Source of the DNA: Dehalococcoidia bacterium
Lineage (GTDB): Bacteria; Chloroflexota; Dehalococcoidia; Lucifugimonadales; Lucifugimonadaceae
Assembly: GCA_009693115.1 (NCBI GenBank)
Contig: SHXW01000002.1
Span: 62,001 to 126,000, forward strand
Direction of reading: 5' to 3'
DNA: 64,000 bases
The translations under genes were made by a program, and so were the position numbers. Below the pieces are notes generated by a model. That model saw nothing but the letters and a program-made list of their open reading frames with translations. It was not told where the DNA came from and ran no database searches. How positions within the stretch are numbered: the first letter of the stretch is position 1; each line of letters starts with the position of its first letter. Below, in pieces: positions 8,197 to 17,088 of this stretch.

Positions 8197-9180
8197 TTGA
8201 CAGATAACCTCGAACGAGAACTGGCCTCGGCAAACCCGTCAGGGCGGCCGGCTGCCGTGGCCGTCGGCACGTTTGATGGTGTTCACCTGGGGCACAGGAA
8301 GCTGCTCGGATTGGTGCGGGACGAGGCGCGTGAGCGCGGGCTGGCCTCAGTTGCTCTCACATTCAGGCAGCAGCCCCGATCAGTAATCAGGCCTGACCTG
8401 CCCTTTTCATACCTGTGTGAGTTTGACGAGAGGCTGGAACTCTTGCGCGGTTTGGGACTGGACGCGCTCGCCGTGGCTGACTTTGATGAAAACGTCCGCC
8501 GTCTGAGCGCGGAGCAGTTCCTGACCATAGTCCAGAGTGCGCTGAAGCTCAAGCTGCTTGTGCTGGGACCGAATGCAAAACAAGGCCATGACCAGCTTGG
8601 TGGCGCTGCGCTGCGGGGGCTGGGCCGTAGGCTCGGATTCGACGTCATCAGCGCAGAGCCGGCGGTAGTGGACGGCGGGCCCGTGTCCAGTTCCGCCATC
8701 AGGAAGGCTCTGGCCGAAGGGCATGTGGGCGGCGCGGCGGAAATGCTCGGCCGGCTCTTCTCGCTCACCGGCGACGTGCAGCCGGGGGACCGGCGAGGCC
8801 GGGAGCTCGGGTTCCCGACGGCCAACCTGGGCCCGTTCGCGCACGCCACCGTGCCCATGGACGGCATCTATGCGACGTGGGCCTGGCTCGACGGGGAAAG
8901 GCACCAGGCAGCGACGAGCATCGGCGTTCGGCCCACGTTCGGCCAGGGCAATGAGCGGCGCGTCGAGGCATACATCCTGGATTTCGAGGGTGACATTTAC
9001 GGGCGGCGGCTGCGGTTGGAGTTTGCCGAACGGCTACGAGGTGAGATCGCGTACACAGGGCCCGGGCCGCTCATCGAGCAGATCAAGAAGGACGTGAGCA
9101 TGACCCGGGCGGTCCTCGGCCAGCCGGACTCGGCCCGGTCGGACGGCCCGAAGCGCGGAAGCCGGAGCGGGGGGGCCTGA
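8197..9180 (+). CDS. ribF: Bifunctional riboflavin kinase / FAD synthetase
   Basis: Converts riboflavin to FMN and then FAD. The 327-residue protein has both standard domains. The N-terminal nucleotidyltransferase shows GTFDGVHLGH and the SSSAIRKAL segment. The C-terminal flavokinase shows GRELGFPTANL. The likely start is TTG at 8197, since the family N-terminus is only a few residues before the first motif. No FMN riboswitch is visible upstream. The last 25 residues are charged and outside the conserved fold. Confidence 0.95.
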   Translation: MTDNLERELASANPSGRPAAVAVGTFDGVHLGHRKLLGLVRDEARERGLASVALTFRQQPRSVIRPDLPFSYLCEFDERLELLRGLGLDALAVADFDENVRRLSAEQFLTIVQSALKLKLLVLGPNAKQGHDQLGGAALRGLGRRLGFDVISAEPAVVDGGPVSSSAIRKALAEGHVGGAAEMLGRLFSLTGDVQPGDRRGRELGFPTANLGPFAHATVPMDGIYATWAWLDGERHQAATSIGVRPTFGQGNERRVEAYILDFEGDIYGRRLRLEFAERLRGEIAYTGPGPLIEQIKKDVSMTRAVLGQPDSARSDGPKRGSRSGGA

Positions 9181-9230
9181 AGGCCACAGGCGCAACGTTA
9201 TGATCGGAGCAGGAGTGAGAACTCCTGATT

Positions 9231-10607
9231 GTGATGACTCACACAACCTTTCCAAATGTCTTCGAAGAACTCAAATGGCGCGGCATGGTGTTTGACTCCA
9301 CGCCCGGCTGCGCGGAGGCGCTCATCTCTGACAAGGTGACGTGCTACATAGGGTTCGATCCCTCGGCCAGGTCTCTGCACATCGGCAACCTGATCCCGAT
9401 CATGGGCCTGGTCAACATGCAGCGACACGGCCACTCCCCCATTGCCATCGTTGGTGGCGGGACGGGCATGATCGGCGACCCCGGAGGTCGCAAGGATGAA
9501 CGCCAGCTCCTCACGAAGGAAACGATCGAGGAGAATGTCGAAGGCATCCGAACCCAGCTCGCGAAATTCCTGGACTTCAATACGAAAACCAACCCGGCGA
9601 AGCTCATCAACAATGCCGACTGGCTGCTGAAGCTCGGCCTCATTGACTTCCTGCGTGACACGGGCAAGTACTTCACGGTCAACTACATGCTGGACAAGGA
9701 GTCCGTGAAGGGCCGCCTCGCCAGGGAGTCAGGGATCTCCTACACCGAGTTCAGCTACATGCTCCTGCAGGCGTATGACTCGTGGAAGCTGTACACGGAT
9801 TACGGATGCCGTTTGCAGATGGGCGGGTCGGACCAGTGGGGCAACATACTGGCGGGCGTGGACCTGATAAAACGCGTCGAGCAGGTGGCGGACGCGCAGG
9901 GCAATGTCACCGGTTACACCCGGGGCGAGCCGCATGCCTTGGTCTACCCGCTTGTGACGATGGCTTCGGGAGAGAAGTTTGGCAAGAGCATCGGCGGCGC
10001 GCCTACGCTGGACGCCGCCCAGACTTCGCCCTACCGGCTGTATCAATTCTTCCTGAACACAGACGACCGCGATGTCATCGGCTATCTCAAGCGGTTCACG
10101 CTTCTTGGCCCGGCGGACACAGCGCCCCTCGAGGAGGCCGCGAAAACGGAGCCCGCGAAGCGCGAGGCGCAGCGGAGGCTCGCTTCCGAAGTGACGTCGC
10201 TGGTGCACGGGCAGTCCGGGCTCGACCAGGCGCGGCGCGTGACGGAGGCTGTCTTTCAAGGCAAGATCAGGGATTTGGATCCCCGCGAGATGGAGGATGC
10301 TCTCCAGGGAGCGCCGGGCGCGACGCTGCCGCGGCGCGACTTCATGGGCGAGGGGACGACGGTGCAAAACCTGGCGCTGCAAGCCGGGATCACAGGGTCG
10401 GCGGGTGAGGCCAGGCGGTTGATTGCACAGGGTGGTTTGAATCTGAACGGAGAGCGTGTGACCGATGCCAACGCAAGAGTCACAGAAAGTGATCTGATTG
10501 GCGGCAGAGTCGTGGTATTGAGGCGCGGAAACAAGACCTATTACATGGTCAGGGTCACTGATGAAGAGCTATCTTCACCGACTCTTTACAACGAGAAGCC
10601 ACAATGA
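9231..10607 (+). CDS. tyrS: Tyrosine--tRNA ligase
   Basis: Class I aminoacyl-tRNA synthetase of 458 residues. The HIGH motif appears as LHIGN in FDPSARSLHIGNL. The tyrosine pocket block LLQAYD precedes QMGGSDQWGNI, and the KMSKS loop appears as KFGKS. The C-terminus carries an S4-type RNA-binding domain (about 395-445). GTG at 9231 and ATG at 9234 are adjacent possible starts. No T-box leader is seen in the 50 bp upstream. Confidence 0.96.
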   Translation: MMTHTTFPNVFEELKWRGMVFDSTPGCAEALISDKVTCYIGFDPSARSLHIGNLIPIMGLVNMQRHGHSPIAIVGGGTGMIGDPGGRKDERQLLTKETIEENVEGIRTQLAKFLDFNTKTNPAKLINNADWLLKLGLIDFLRDTGKYFTVNYMLDKESVKGRLARESGISYTEFSYMLLQAYDSWKLYTDYGCRLQMGGSDQWGNILAGVDLIKRVEQVADAQGNVTGYTRGEPHALVYPLVTMASGEKFGKSIGGAPTLDAAQTSPYRLYQFFLNTDDRDVIGYLKRFTLLGPADTAPLEEAAKTEPAKREAQRRLASEVTSLVHGQSGLDQARRVTEAVFQGKIRDLDPREMEDALQGAPGATLPRRDFMGEGTTVQNLALQAGITGSAGEARRLIAQGGLNLNGERVTDANARVTESDLIGGRVVVLRRGNKTYYMVRVTDEELSSPTLYNEKPQ

Positions 10608-10725
10608 GAACCCTCTCAGTCGTAAACTGAACCTCGGCCGTCCTGGCTGTAATAGCCGGGCTGTTCCATGATCACCCACCTGTGGCCGGTACCCGCCCTC
10701 TCCCGCTGGGAGGTGGGTTGAGATA

Positions 10726-11904
10726 GTGACCAGGTCCCGCGTCCGAATTGCGAACGCTGACCATCTGGAGACTCCGTTGACCGCTAACGTCTACAAGACC
10801 ACCGCTGCGAAGCTCGCGCACGAGAACCTCCGCATTCCCGGCCCGGTGCCCCTGCCGGACGACATCCTGGAGGCGGTGGGTACGCAGATGATGAACCACC
10901 GCGGGCCGGAGTATGCCGACATGCTGGCCCGCATGACGGTGGACCTGAAGACCGTCTTCATGACAAAGGGTGATGCCTACTTCATCACCTCGTCCGGGAC
11001 GGGCGCCATGGAGACGGCCATCGTCAACACCCTTTCGCCGGGAGACAAGGTCCTGTCTCTGACGATCGGGTTCTTCGGTGACCGTTTCGCAGACATCGCC
11101 AAGGCCTACGGGGCGCAGGTCGAGAGCATGTCCTTCCCGTATGGGAAGCCTGTGGACCCCGACGCGCTCGGCAAGAAGCTGCGGGAGTCAAAAGGCGTCA
11201 AGGCGGTCATCCTCACGCACAACGAAAGCTCGACGGGCGTTTCCAACCCGCTGCAGGCCATCGCGCATGCCGTCCACGCCAACTCCGACGCGCTTGTGCT
11301 CGTGGACGCGGTATCAAGCGCAGCGGCCATGCCAATAGCTGTTGACGCGTGGGGTCTGGACGTCGTGGCAACTGCTGCGCAGAAGGCGTGGATAGCCCCG
11401 CCAGGCATCGCCATGGTGACGTTCAGCCAGAAGGCATGGAAGGCGCAGGAGACGGCGAAGATGCCGCGGTACTACTTCGACATAGTGCAGTACCGGGACT
11501 ATCTCAAGATTGGGCAGCCGCCGTTCACACCGTGCCTCCCGGCAATGTATGCGCTCGAAATCTCACTGCGGCGGATTGTGGAGGAGGGCATTGAAAACGT
11601 CTTCGCCCGCCACCACGCCATTGCAGACCGCACGCGCAACGGCGCGCTCAAATTGGGGCTGTCGCTCTTCCCGGACAGGCAGTTCGCATCGGACACGGTT
11701 ACGGCGATCAGGCTGCCGGAAGGGCTCGACGGCAAGGCGCTCGTGGCGAAGGTGCGTAAGGACTCCGGAATTGTGATCGGCGGCGGACAGGGACCGATGA
11801 CAGGCAAGATCGTCCGCATAGGCCACATGGGGTGGGTGGAGCCCGCGCACGTGGACGCCGCCCTGGATGCCGTGGGTAAGGCGATCAACGGGATGCGCCC
11901 GTAA
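10726..11904 (+). CDS. Class V PLP aminotransferase (alanine/serine--glyoxylate type)
   Basis: A 392-residue fold-type I enzyme of the class V family that includes alanine-glyoxylate and serine-glyoxylate aminotransferases. Visible landmarks are SSGTGAMETAI (PLP phosphate loop), HNESSTGV, VDAVSSAAAMP (PLP-binding aspartate) and AAQKAWIAPPG with the Schiff-base lysine. Transfer of an amino group between alanine or serine and glyoxylate is the best guess; aspartate or a phosphonate substrate is also possible. GTG at 10726 begins the open frame, but homology to the family only starts about 30 residues in, so TTG at 10777 is an alternative start. A short palindromic repeat (10691-10719) lies just upstream. 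Confidence 0.85.
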   Translation: MTRSRVRIANADHLETPLTANVYKTTAAKLAHENLRIPGPVPLPDDILEAVGTQMMNHRGPEYADMLARMTVDLKTVFMTKGDAYFITSSGTGAMETAIVNTLSPGDKVLSLTIGFFGDRFADIAKAYGAQVESMSFPYGKPVDPDALGKKLRESKGVKAVILTHNESSTGVSNPLQAIAHAVHANSDALVLVDAVSSAAAMPIAVDAWGLDVVATAAQKAWIAPPGIAMVTFSQKAWKAQETAKMPRYYFDIVQYRDYLKIGQPPFTPCLPAMYALEISLRRIVEEGIENVFARHHAIADRTRNGALKLGLSLFPDRQFASDTVTAIRLPEGLDGKALVAKVRKDSGIVIGGGQGPMTGKIVRIGHMGWVEPAHVDAALDAVGKAINGMRP

Positions 11905-12031
11905 GGGATTCTTAAGATCTGCCCGGACCTGACAGGTGGAAACGGGGCTATCCTCAAATATGCCGATGCTTCCGCCGGCCTCGCGCCCCGGAGCGAACAG
12001 CGCAGGCAGTCGCGCAGGCGGTGTAGTCCGT

Positions 12032-12751
12032 TTGACCAGCGTCAGAAATAGAAAAACGGTATGGTCGGCCCTGTCGTTGCTGCTGGGGGTCGTGCTCTTG
12101 GCCGCGGCCTGCGGCAGCGACTCCAGACCGGGGCAGGTGTCTACTCCCCTGCCCGGCTTCCCAACGACGACTGTGCCCCCAGCTTCCCCGCAAGGCGCAA
12201 AAGCACCCTCGGCTGTGCCGACTTTTGACGCAACGTCCCCATTGCTGCCTGCTGCGACAGCCGCTGCGACGTCTTCAACGGTGGCAAAGGAGCTATCGTT
12301 TGGGCCGGGGCTGACAGACTTCACACTGCCGAATGCCAACGGCGACGCGAGCGTGAAACTGAGCAGCTACCTGGGCAAAAAGAATGTCGTGCTTGTCTTC
12401 TACCGGGCCTACTGGTGAAGCCACTGCAGAGCTCAGTTGGATGACTTGAGCAAGAGCTATGCGACGATCACCGGCCTGGATGCGGAGGTCGTGGCGGTGA
12501 GTGTCGACGACCTGTCCGGCGTGGCCGAACTGGTAAGGCAGTACGGACTCCCCTTCCCGGTGCTGTATACGGCGGGCAGCCCCGATGTGCCCAGGGCCTA
12601 CGGGGTGTGGGCGTTGCACGAGCCGGGGACAGCGGCTGCCAGCGTGTTTCTGATAGATAAGTCGGGCAAACTCCGCTGGAAATACATAAGCTCCGGCCTG
12701 TACGACCGCGCTAAGGCGAGCGAGATCATCGTGCAGTTGCGGAAGCTGTAA
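12032..12751 (+). CDS. Putative selenoprotein: peroxiredoxin/thioredoxin-fold lipoprotein with in-frame TGA (UxxC)
   Basis: Two open segments in the same frame are joined by a single TGA at 12416-12418. Reading it as selenocysteine gives FYRAYW-U-SHCRAQL, the place where AhpC/TSA-like proteins have their CxxC or peroxidatic cysteine (usually YWCPxCRxQ). Homology continues without a break on both sides: a thioredoxin fold with VVAVSVDD, the PFPVLYT region and VFLIDKSGKLRW. TTG at 12032 gives a 239-residue protein with a lipoprotein signal (LLLAAAC-like lipobox, Cys27) and a Pro/Ala/Ser linker, so the active site U129/C132 would face the cell exterior. The frame is open back to 11936. Role: thiol peroxidase or disulfide reductase in the envelope. 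The alternative is a nonsense pseudogene, which the lack of any other lesion argues against. Confidence 0.75.
12431..12451 (+). promoter_or_regulatory. Candidate bacterial SECIS hairpin
   Basis: The stem GCTCA/TGAGC starts 12 nt after the TGA at 12416-12418. It can be extended by GT/AC across a single bulged T, leaving a TGGATG apical loop. The loop begins about 19-20 nt from the TGA and has a G in its first two positions, matching published bacterial SECIS rules. A competing stem (12430-12434 with 12454-12458) exists, so folding should be computed. Confidence 0.5.
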
Positions 12752-12887
12752 AAACCGTCAGACCGGACAGGATGCCGGGGGAGCGCGAAGCTAGCAGCCC
12801 CTGCCCCACTGTCTCCCTGCCGGTTGCGCTACGCTTTGGGCCGGCCACTATTGCGCCCGCAAAGAGGGCGGTCTATCAGAGGTTTAT

Positions 12888-13682
12888 ATGCCAGCGAAGA
12901 AGAAGGTCATGGTCACGGGCGGCGCAGGCCGTATCGGCCGCGTCATCGGTCAAGTCCACGGTGACAGGTACGACATCACGTCCTACGACCTCAAGGAGTC
13001 TCCGGGCCTCCGGTCTATTGTCGGCAACCTGACCGACCTCGCCGCGCTGGAACAGGCGTTCAAGGGCCAGGATGCCGTCGTCCACCTTGCCGCGGACATA
13101 AGGGTGGAAAGCCCCTGGGAGTCTGCGTTGCCGAACAACTTCATCGGCACGTACAACGTCTTCGAGGCTGCGAAGAGGGCGGGCGTCAAGCGCGTCGTCT
13201 TTGCGAGCTCGCAGCACGCGACCGGCGGCTTCTACCTGGACGAGCCGTACAAGTCCATAGTTGACGGCCGTTTCAAAGACCTGCCCAAGGGATATGAACC
13301 TCTGGACGAGACCTGCCCCATCCGGCCCGACGGCTATTACGGGGCGTCGAAGGCCTTCGGCGAGGCGCTGGGCAGCTACTACAAGGACTACCACGGGCTG
13401 TCGTCACTGCACCTGCGCATCGGGTGGGTGATCACGGCGGATGACCCCACGTTCTCGCCGTTTGCGCTGTCGCTTTGGCTTTCGCACAGGGACATCGCGC
13501 AAATAGTCGGGTTGTGCGTGGACGCCCCTGCGTCGCTGAAATACGACATCTTTTACGCCACATCTGACAACAAATGGAAGATCTGGTCAATTGAGAAGGC
13601 GAAGAGGGTGCTCGGCTACAAGCCGCAGGATGCCGCGGGAGAAAAATGGACACAGAAACCCATCCCCGCCGCTGACAGATGA
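12888..13682 (+). CDS. NAD-dependent epimerase/dehydratase, uronate-dehydrogenase-like
   Basis: An extended short-chain dehydrogenase of 264 residues. It has a Rossmann glycine motif TGGAGRIG near the N-terminus, the VVHLAADI segment, a FASSQH catalytic-serine block and YYGASK with the Tyr/Lys pair. The pattern FASSQH, RPDGYYGASKAFGE, LRIGWV and LWLSHRD resembles uronate dehydrogenases, which oxidise galacturonate or glucuronate to aldarolactones. That would fit the sugar-acid enzymes elsewhere in the window, but a nucleotide-sugar epimerase cannot be excluded. ATG at 12888 has AGAGG 7 nt upstream. Confidence 0.8.
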   Translation: MPAKKKVMVTGGAGRIGRVIGQVHGDRYDITSYDLKESPGLRSIVGNLTDLAALEQAFKGQDAVVHLAADIRVESPWESALPNNFIGTYNVFEAAKRAGVKRVVFASSQHATGGFYLDEPYKSIVDGRFKDLPKGYEPLDETCPIRPDGYYGASKAFGEALGSYYKDYHGLSSLHLRIGWVITADDPTFSPFALSLWLSHRDIAQIVGLCVDAPASLKYDIFYATSDNKWKIWSIEKAKRVLGYKPQDAAGEKWTQKPIPAADR

Positions 13683-13833
13683 CAACACCGCCCAGTTCCC
13701 GCCGCCGTTCACCCTGTCCCTGTCGAGAGGTTCCGCCGCGGCGGTAGTGGGGCTTCGAACAACACCCTGACCCCATCATAAAATTCAGGACGACGCCTCT
13801 CCATGAAACGGAGAGAGAAGGACCGAGGGGACC

Positions 13834-14748
13834 GTGGACCTTTCATGGGTGGCCCCGGCCATCGGCAGCCCGATGATTTACGCCGCGGTCAGCGTCGGTG
13901 ACAAGTTGATCCTCTCCCGCACGCGCATCATGCTGGCGAGCTTCTATTTTTACGTCGGCTTCAGCCAGCTCGCCATAGCCGCGATCATCCTTGTCGTGAA
14001 CCCTCTGCCTGCGACGCATTGGGACGTGATCATGCGCGCGCTGGGTGGTGGGTTCTTGTGGGGCCTGGGGTTGACCGTGATGTTCTGGGTGTTGCAGAGA
14101 GAAGAGGTCTCGAGGGTCACGCCGGTTTGGCAGAGTTCACCCCTGTTCGTGGCGATATTGGCGGTGATCTTCCTTGACGAGGCGCTTGCATGGCAGCACT
14201 GGCTTGCGGTCGGACTGGTAGTAGGGGGCGCAGCCGCAGTCTCGGTGCGTAGAGGCCAGGGAGGGGGAATCGGCGGGTTCGCGCTGCGGCCTACATTCTT
14301 CCTGTTGCTGTTCGGCGCGCTCCTCATAGGCATCGCCCAACTATTTCTGAAATCAGTCGCGGACGACCTGTCGGTCTGGCACTCGATGGCGATAAGAGGC
14401 GTGGGCCTGTTCTTGTCGCTTGCTCTGCCCAACATGAGGCCGGACGCCCTGCGAGGGTTGGTGAAGTTCTTGTCCGTGCCGAAGCAGGCAGGGGCGATCT
14501 TCTGTGTTGAGACTGCGGCGCCGTTTTTCGGTAACTTGCTGCTTCTGACGGCCCTGGCGAACGGGCAGGTATCGCTGGTTAGCGCGCTCCTGGGGACGAG
14601 GCCCATATTCGTGCTGGGCATTACGCTCGTGCTGGGTTTTGCGGCGAAGGGGCTGCTGGACGACAAACTAGGCCGTGGCGATGTCATGGTGAAGGTGTTT
14701 TCGACGGTGGCGGTCGTGGGCGGAGTGGCCCTGATCGCGCTTTCATAG
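13834..14748 (+). CDS. EamA/DMT-superfamily membrane transporter
   Basis: A 304-residue protein made almost entirely of hydrophobic segments, consistent with ten transmembrane helices in two EamA-type halves. Features are PVWQSSPLFVAILAVIFLDE at the end of the first half and the matching SLVSALLGTRPIFVLGITLVL in the second. These proteins export metabolites or take up small solutes; the substrate cannot be predicted. The start is GTG at 13834, preceded by the purine-rich stretch GGACCGAGGGGACC. The 151-bp upstream gap has no clear structure. Confidence 0.85.
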   Translation: MDLSWVAPAIGSPMIYAAVSVGDKLILSRTRIMLASFYFYVGFSQLAIAAIILVVNPLPATHWDVIMRALGGGFLWGLGLTVMFWVLQREEVSRVTPVWQSSPLFVAILAVIFLDEALAWQHWLAVGLVVGGAAAVSVRRGQGGGIGGFALRPTFFLLLFGALLIGIAQLFLKSVADDLSVWHSMAIRGVGLFLSLALPNMRPDALRGLVKFLSVPKQAGAIFCVETAAPFFGNLLLLTALANGQVSLVSALLGTRPIFVLGITLVLGFAAKGLLDDKLGRGDVMVKVFSTVAVVGGVALIALS

Positions 14749-14860
14749 GCCGCTCTCGGGCCGTCGTGAGGTATAGTTTGCCTTTCGTGCGGGCGGACGG
14801 TCCGCGGTGTTTTCAGTTGTGTGAGCCACGGTTCGACGTGGCCCGTCAGGAGACAGTCCC

Positions 14861-16081
14861 ATGTCACCGGTAAAGAAGACGACCGCAGAGTGGAAGGCGC
14901 TTGAGGCCAGGTACTACATGCAGGTCGTGCGCCGCATGCCGCCGGTGATCGTGCGCGGCCTGGGCACGAAGGTGTGGGACAACGACGGTAAGGAGTACCT
15001 GGACTTCACCGCCGGGTGGGCCGTGATGAACGTGGGGCATTCTCACCCGAAGGTCGTAGAGGCGGTCCGTGAGCAGGCCGGGCTCATCACGCAGATGACG
15101 AACCTGTTCTACACGACGCCGCAGCTTGAACTGGCGCAAATCCTCGTTGACAACTCCTGCCTTGACCGGGTGTTCTTCTGCAACTCCGGCGCAGAGGCGA
15201 ACGAGGGCGCAAGCAAGGTCGCTAAAAAGTGGGGCCGCCTGAAGCTGAACGGCGCGTACGAGATCATCACCGCCAACAACTCGTTCCACGGCCGCACACA
15301 GGCCATGATGGCGGCGACCGGGCAGCCGCACTACCAGGAAAAGTGGATGCCGCTCATGCCCGGCTTCGTCAACGTGGACTTCAACGACGTTGACGCCATC
15401 AAGAAGGCCACGAACGAGAAGACGTGCGCCGTGCTTGTCGAGCCGGTCCAGGGCGAGGGCGGAGTGAACATGCCCGCGCCGGACTATCTGAAGAGAGTTC
15501 AAGACTGGTGCAAGAGCAAGAACATCCTGTTTATGCTCGATGAGGTCCAGACGGGCATGGGTCGCCTCGGCACGATGTTTGGCTACCAGCGCTTTGCGGG
15601 CGTCGAGCCGGACGTGATGACGCTGGCGAAGGCCCTGGGCGCGGGCACACCGCTGGGCGCGTTTATGACAAAAGAGTTCTGCTCCGTGCTGGAGCCGGGC
15701 GACCACGGCTCGACCTTCGGCGGGAACGCACTCGCGACCGCGGCGGGCGCAGCGGCGGCGAAGGTCATAGTCGAGGAGAAGGTGGCGGACAAGGCGATGA
15801 AGGCGGGGGCGTATCTCACCGGCAAGCTGAACGCCTTGAAGGAGAAACATCACTTCATCAAGGAGGTCCGCGGGATGGGCGTCCTGATCGGTCTTGAGAT
15901 GAAGGACAACCGCTCCGCGCCTGTCGTGCGCGAGTGTCTGGACAACGGCCTGTTGCTTAACGCCGTGCGCCCGAACACGATCCGCTTCATGCCGCCCCTG
16001 ACGGTGTCGAACGCCGAGATCGACCAGGCCGTGAAGGTGCTGGACGCCGCGCTATCGAAGATCCCTGCCCCGGCGGCGTAA
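14861..16081 (+). CDS. argD: Class III aminotransferase, acetylornithine-type
   Basis: A 406-residue fold-type I PLP enzyme. It shows the FFCNSGAEANE phosphate-binding block, NSFHGRT, VEPVQGEGG, LDEVQTGMGR and LAKALGAGTPLGA with the PLP lysine. N-acetylornithine aminotransferase (arginine synthesis) is the best fit by motif spacing. 4-aminobutyrate or other omega-aminotransferase activity is the main alternative. argH at 57 kb supports an arginine pathway in this genome. No other arg gene is adjacent. Confidence 0.82.
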   Translation: MSPVKKTTAEWKALEARYYMQVVRRMPPVIVRGLGTKVWDNDGKEYLDFTAGWAVMNVGHSHPKVVEAVREQAGLITQMTNLFYTTPQLELAQILVDNSCLDRVFFCNSGAEANEGASKVAKKWGRLKLNGAYEIITANNSFHGRTQAMMAATGQPHYQEKWMPLMPGFVNVDFNDVDAIKKATNEKTCAVLVEPVQGEGGVNMPAPDYLKRVQDWCKSKNILFMLDEVQTGMGRLGTMFGYQRFAGVEPDVMTLAKALGAGTPLGAFMTKEFCSVLEPGDHGSTFGGNALATAAGAAAAKVIVEEKVADKAMKAGAYLTGKLNALKEKHHFIKEVRGMGVLIGLEMKDNRSAPVVRECLDNGLLLNAVRPNTIRFMPPLTVSNAEIDQAVKVLDAALSKIPAPAA

Positions 16082-16266
16082 CCCCTCACCCTCGCCCTCT
16101 CCCGGTGGGGGCCGTGCCCCAAAAATGTGGATAAGTCGGAAAAGAGGATCTTCCTGACCGCTGTTTGAGTTGCGGACTCCCCATCCTGCGACCCGCTTTC
16201 GCGGGTGCCCCGTCCCGCAAGGGGAGAAGGGACTTTTGAGGCAAAGCCCCCCCAGGGAGAGGGGAT
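16082..16266. repeat. Gap with two copies of the CCCTCTCCC/GGGAGAGGG repeat
   Basis: The convergent gap between argD and the GNAT gene contains a CCCTCACCC-CCCTCTCCC copy (16082-16112). A second, longer degenerate copy lies at about 16190-16265, with internal stems such as ACCCGC/GCGGGT. No gene is visible. The repeats may double as terminators for both genes. Confidence 0.6.
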
Positions 16267-17085
16267 TTACCCCTCGGGGCGCGGGAGGATGTCCTGGTTC
16301 ATGGCCCAGCGAGGGTACTGGTCATAGACCTCGGCGTCAGGCAAGGGCCTGCCGAGCGCCTGCGGCGGCACTCGAAAGGGGCCGGGCCGGGCGGTCATCG
16401 TGCTGAACACGTACTGCATGCCGACGGAGCGCAACGTCCGGCTCGAAGGCACGTTCCAGAAGGCTGCAGTGGCGTGGACCGTCTGCCCGCTTTCGAGTAT
16501 CCAGTCGCCCGCCGCGCTGACCACCGCCCTGCCGAGGCCGCGGCTCTTCAGGTCCGGCAGCACGTCCACGCCGATCTCCCACATGGACTCGCCGTGGTCG
16601 GCGACGGTCGCCAGCGCTTCGAGCCGGCCCGCCTCGTAGATGCCAAATGCGCCGAGGGGCTTCTTGTCGCAGTGCCAGAAGGTGTCCCAGTCCACCGCGG
16701 CGATTTGTCTCTTTGAGAGGCGGACCGGGCGGCTGTCTTTAGCAGGCTGCCATGTGGACTCGTCTGCGATGTAGTTCGGCACGGGGCCCCAGACGGCTGC
16801 GCCGTGCGGCAGCATGACGCGACTGAGTTCGTATGTGCCGAGGACTGAGAAGAGCTGGTCGGGGTGCAGGCCGAGGACGACTCTGCGGGCTTCGGCCTCG
16901 ATCTCAGGCCGGACTGAGACGGCGACGACTGCGCCGACGCGGATGGCCCACAGGGGCGCGGGTTTTTCGCGACCCGGTACGGCCCTGATTATGGGGAGAC
17001 CGCGCGGCGCACGCAGTGGCAGCGGGAAGCCGAGTTGCTCTTCGATCCAGGGTCTTGCCCGGTCTATCAGGCGGGAGTTGAGCAT
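16267..17085 (-). CDS. GNAT-family N-acetyltransferase
   Basis: A 272-residue protein whose C-terminal half is a GNAT domain. It has WEIGVDVLPDLKSRGLGRAVV with the acetyl-CoA pyrophosphate loop (SRGLGRA), followed by the typical AFWNVPSSRTLRSVGM segment. The N-terminal half is unassigned. Substrate unknown. It starts 3 nt after the reconstructed stop of the phospholipase-D-like gene, so the two were probably co-translated. Confidence 0.82.
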   Translation of the reverse strand: MLNSRLIDRARPWIEEQLGFPLPLRAPRGLPIIRAVPGREKPAPLWAIRVGAVVAVSVRPEIEAEARRVVLGLHPDQLFSVLGTYELSRVMLPHGAAVWGPVPNYIADESTWQPAKDSRPVRLSKRQIAAVDWDTFWHCDKKPLGAFGIYEAGRLEALATVADHGESMWEIGVDVLPDLKSRGLGRAVVSAAGDWILESGQTVHATAAFWNVPSSRTLRSVGMQYVFSTMTARPGPFRVPPQALGRPLPDAEVYDQYPRWAMNQDILPRPEG

Positions 17086-17088
17086 GGA

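Noticed and set aside
11936-12751. Frameshift between two short ORFs
   Set aside because: Both segments are in the same frame and separated by exactly one TGA, so a frameshift is not needed.
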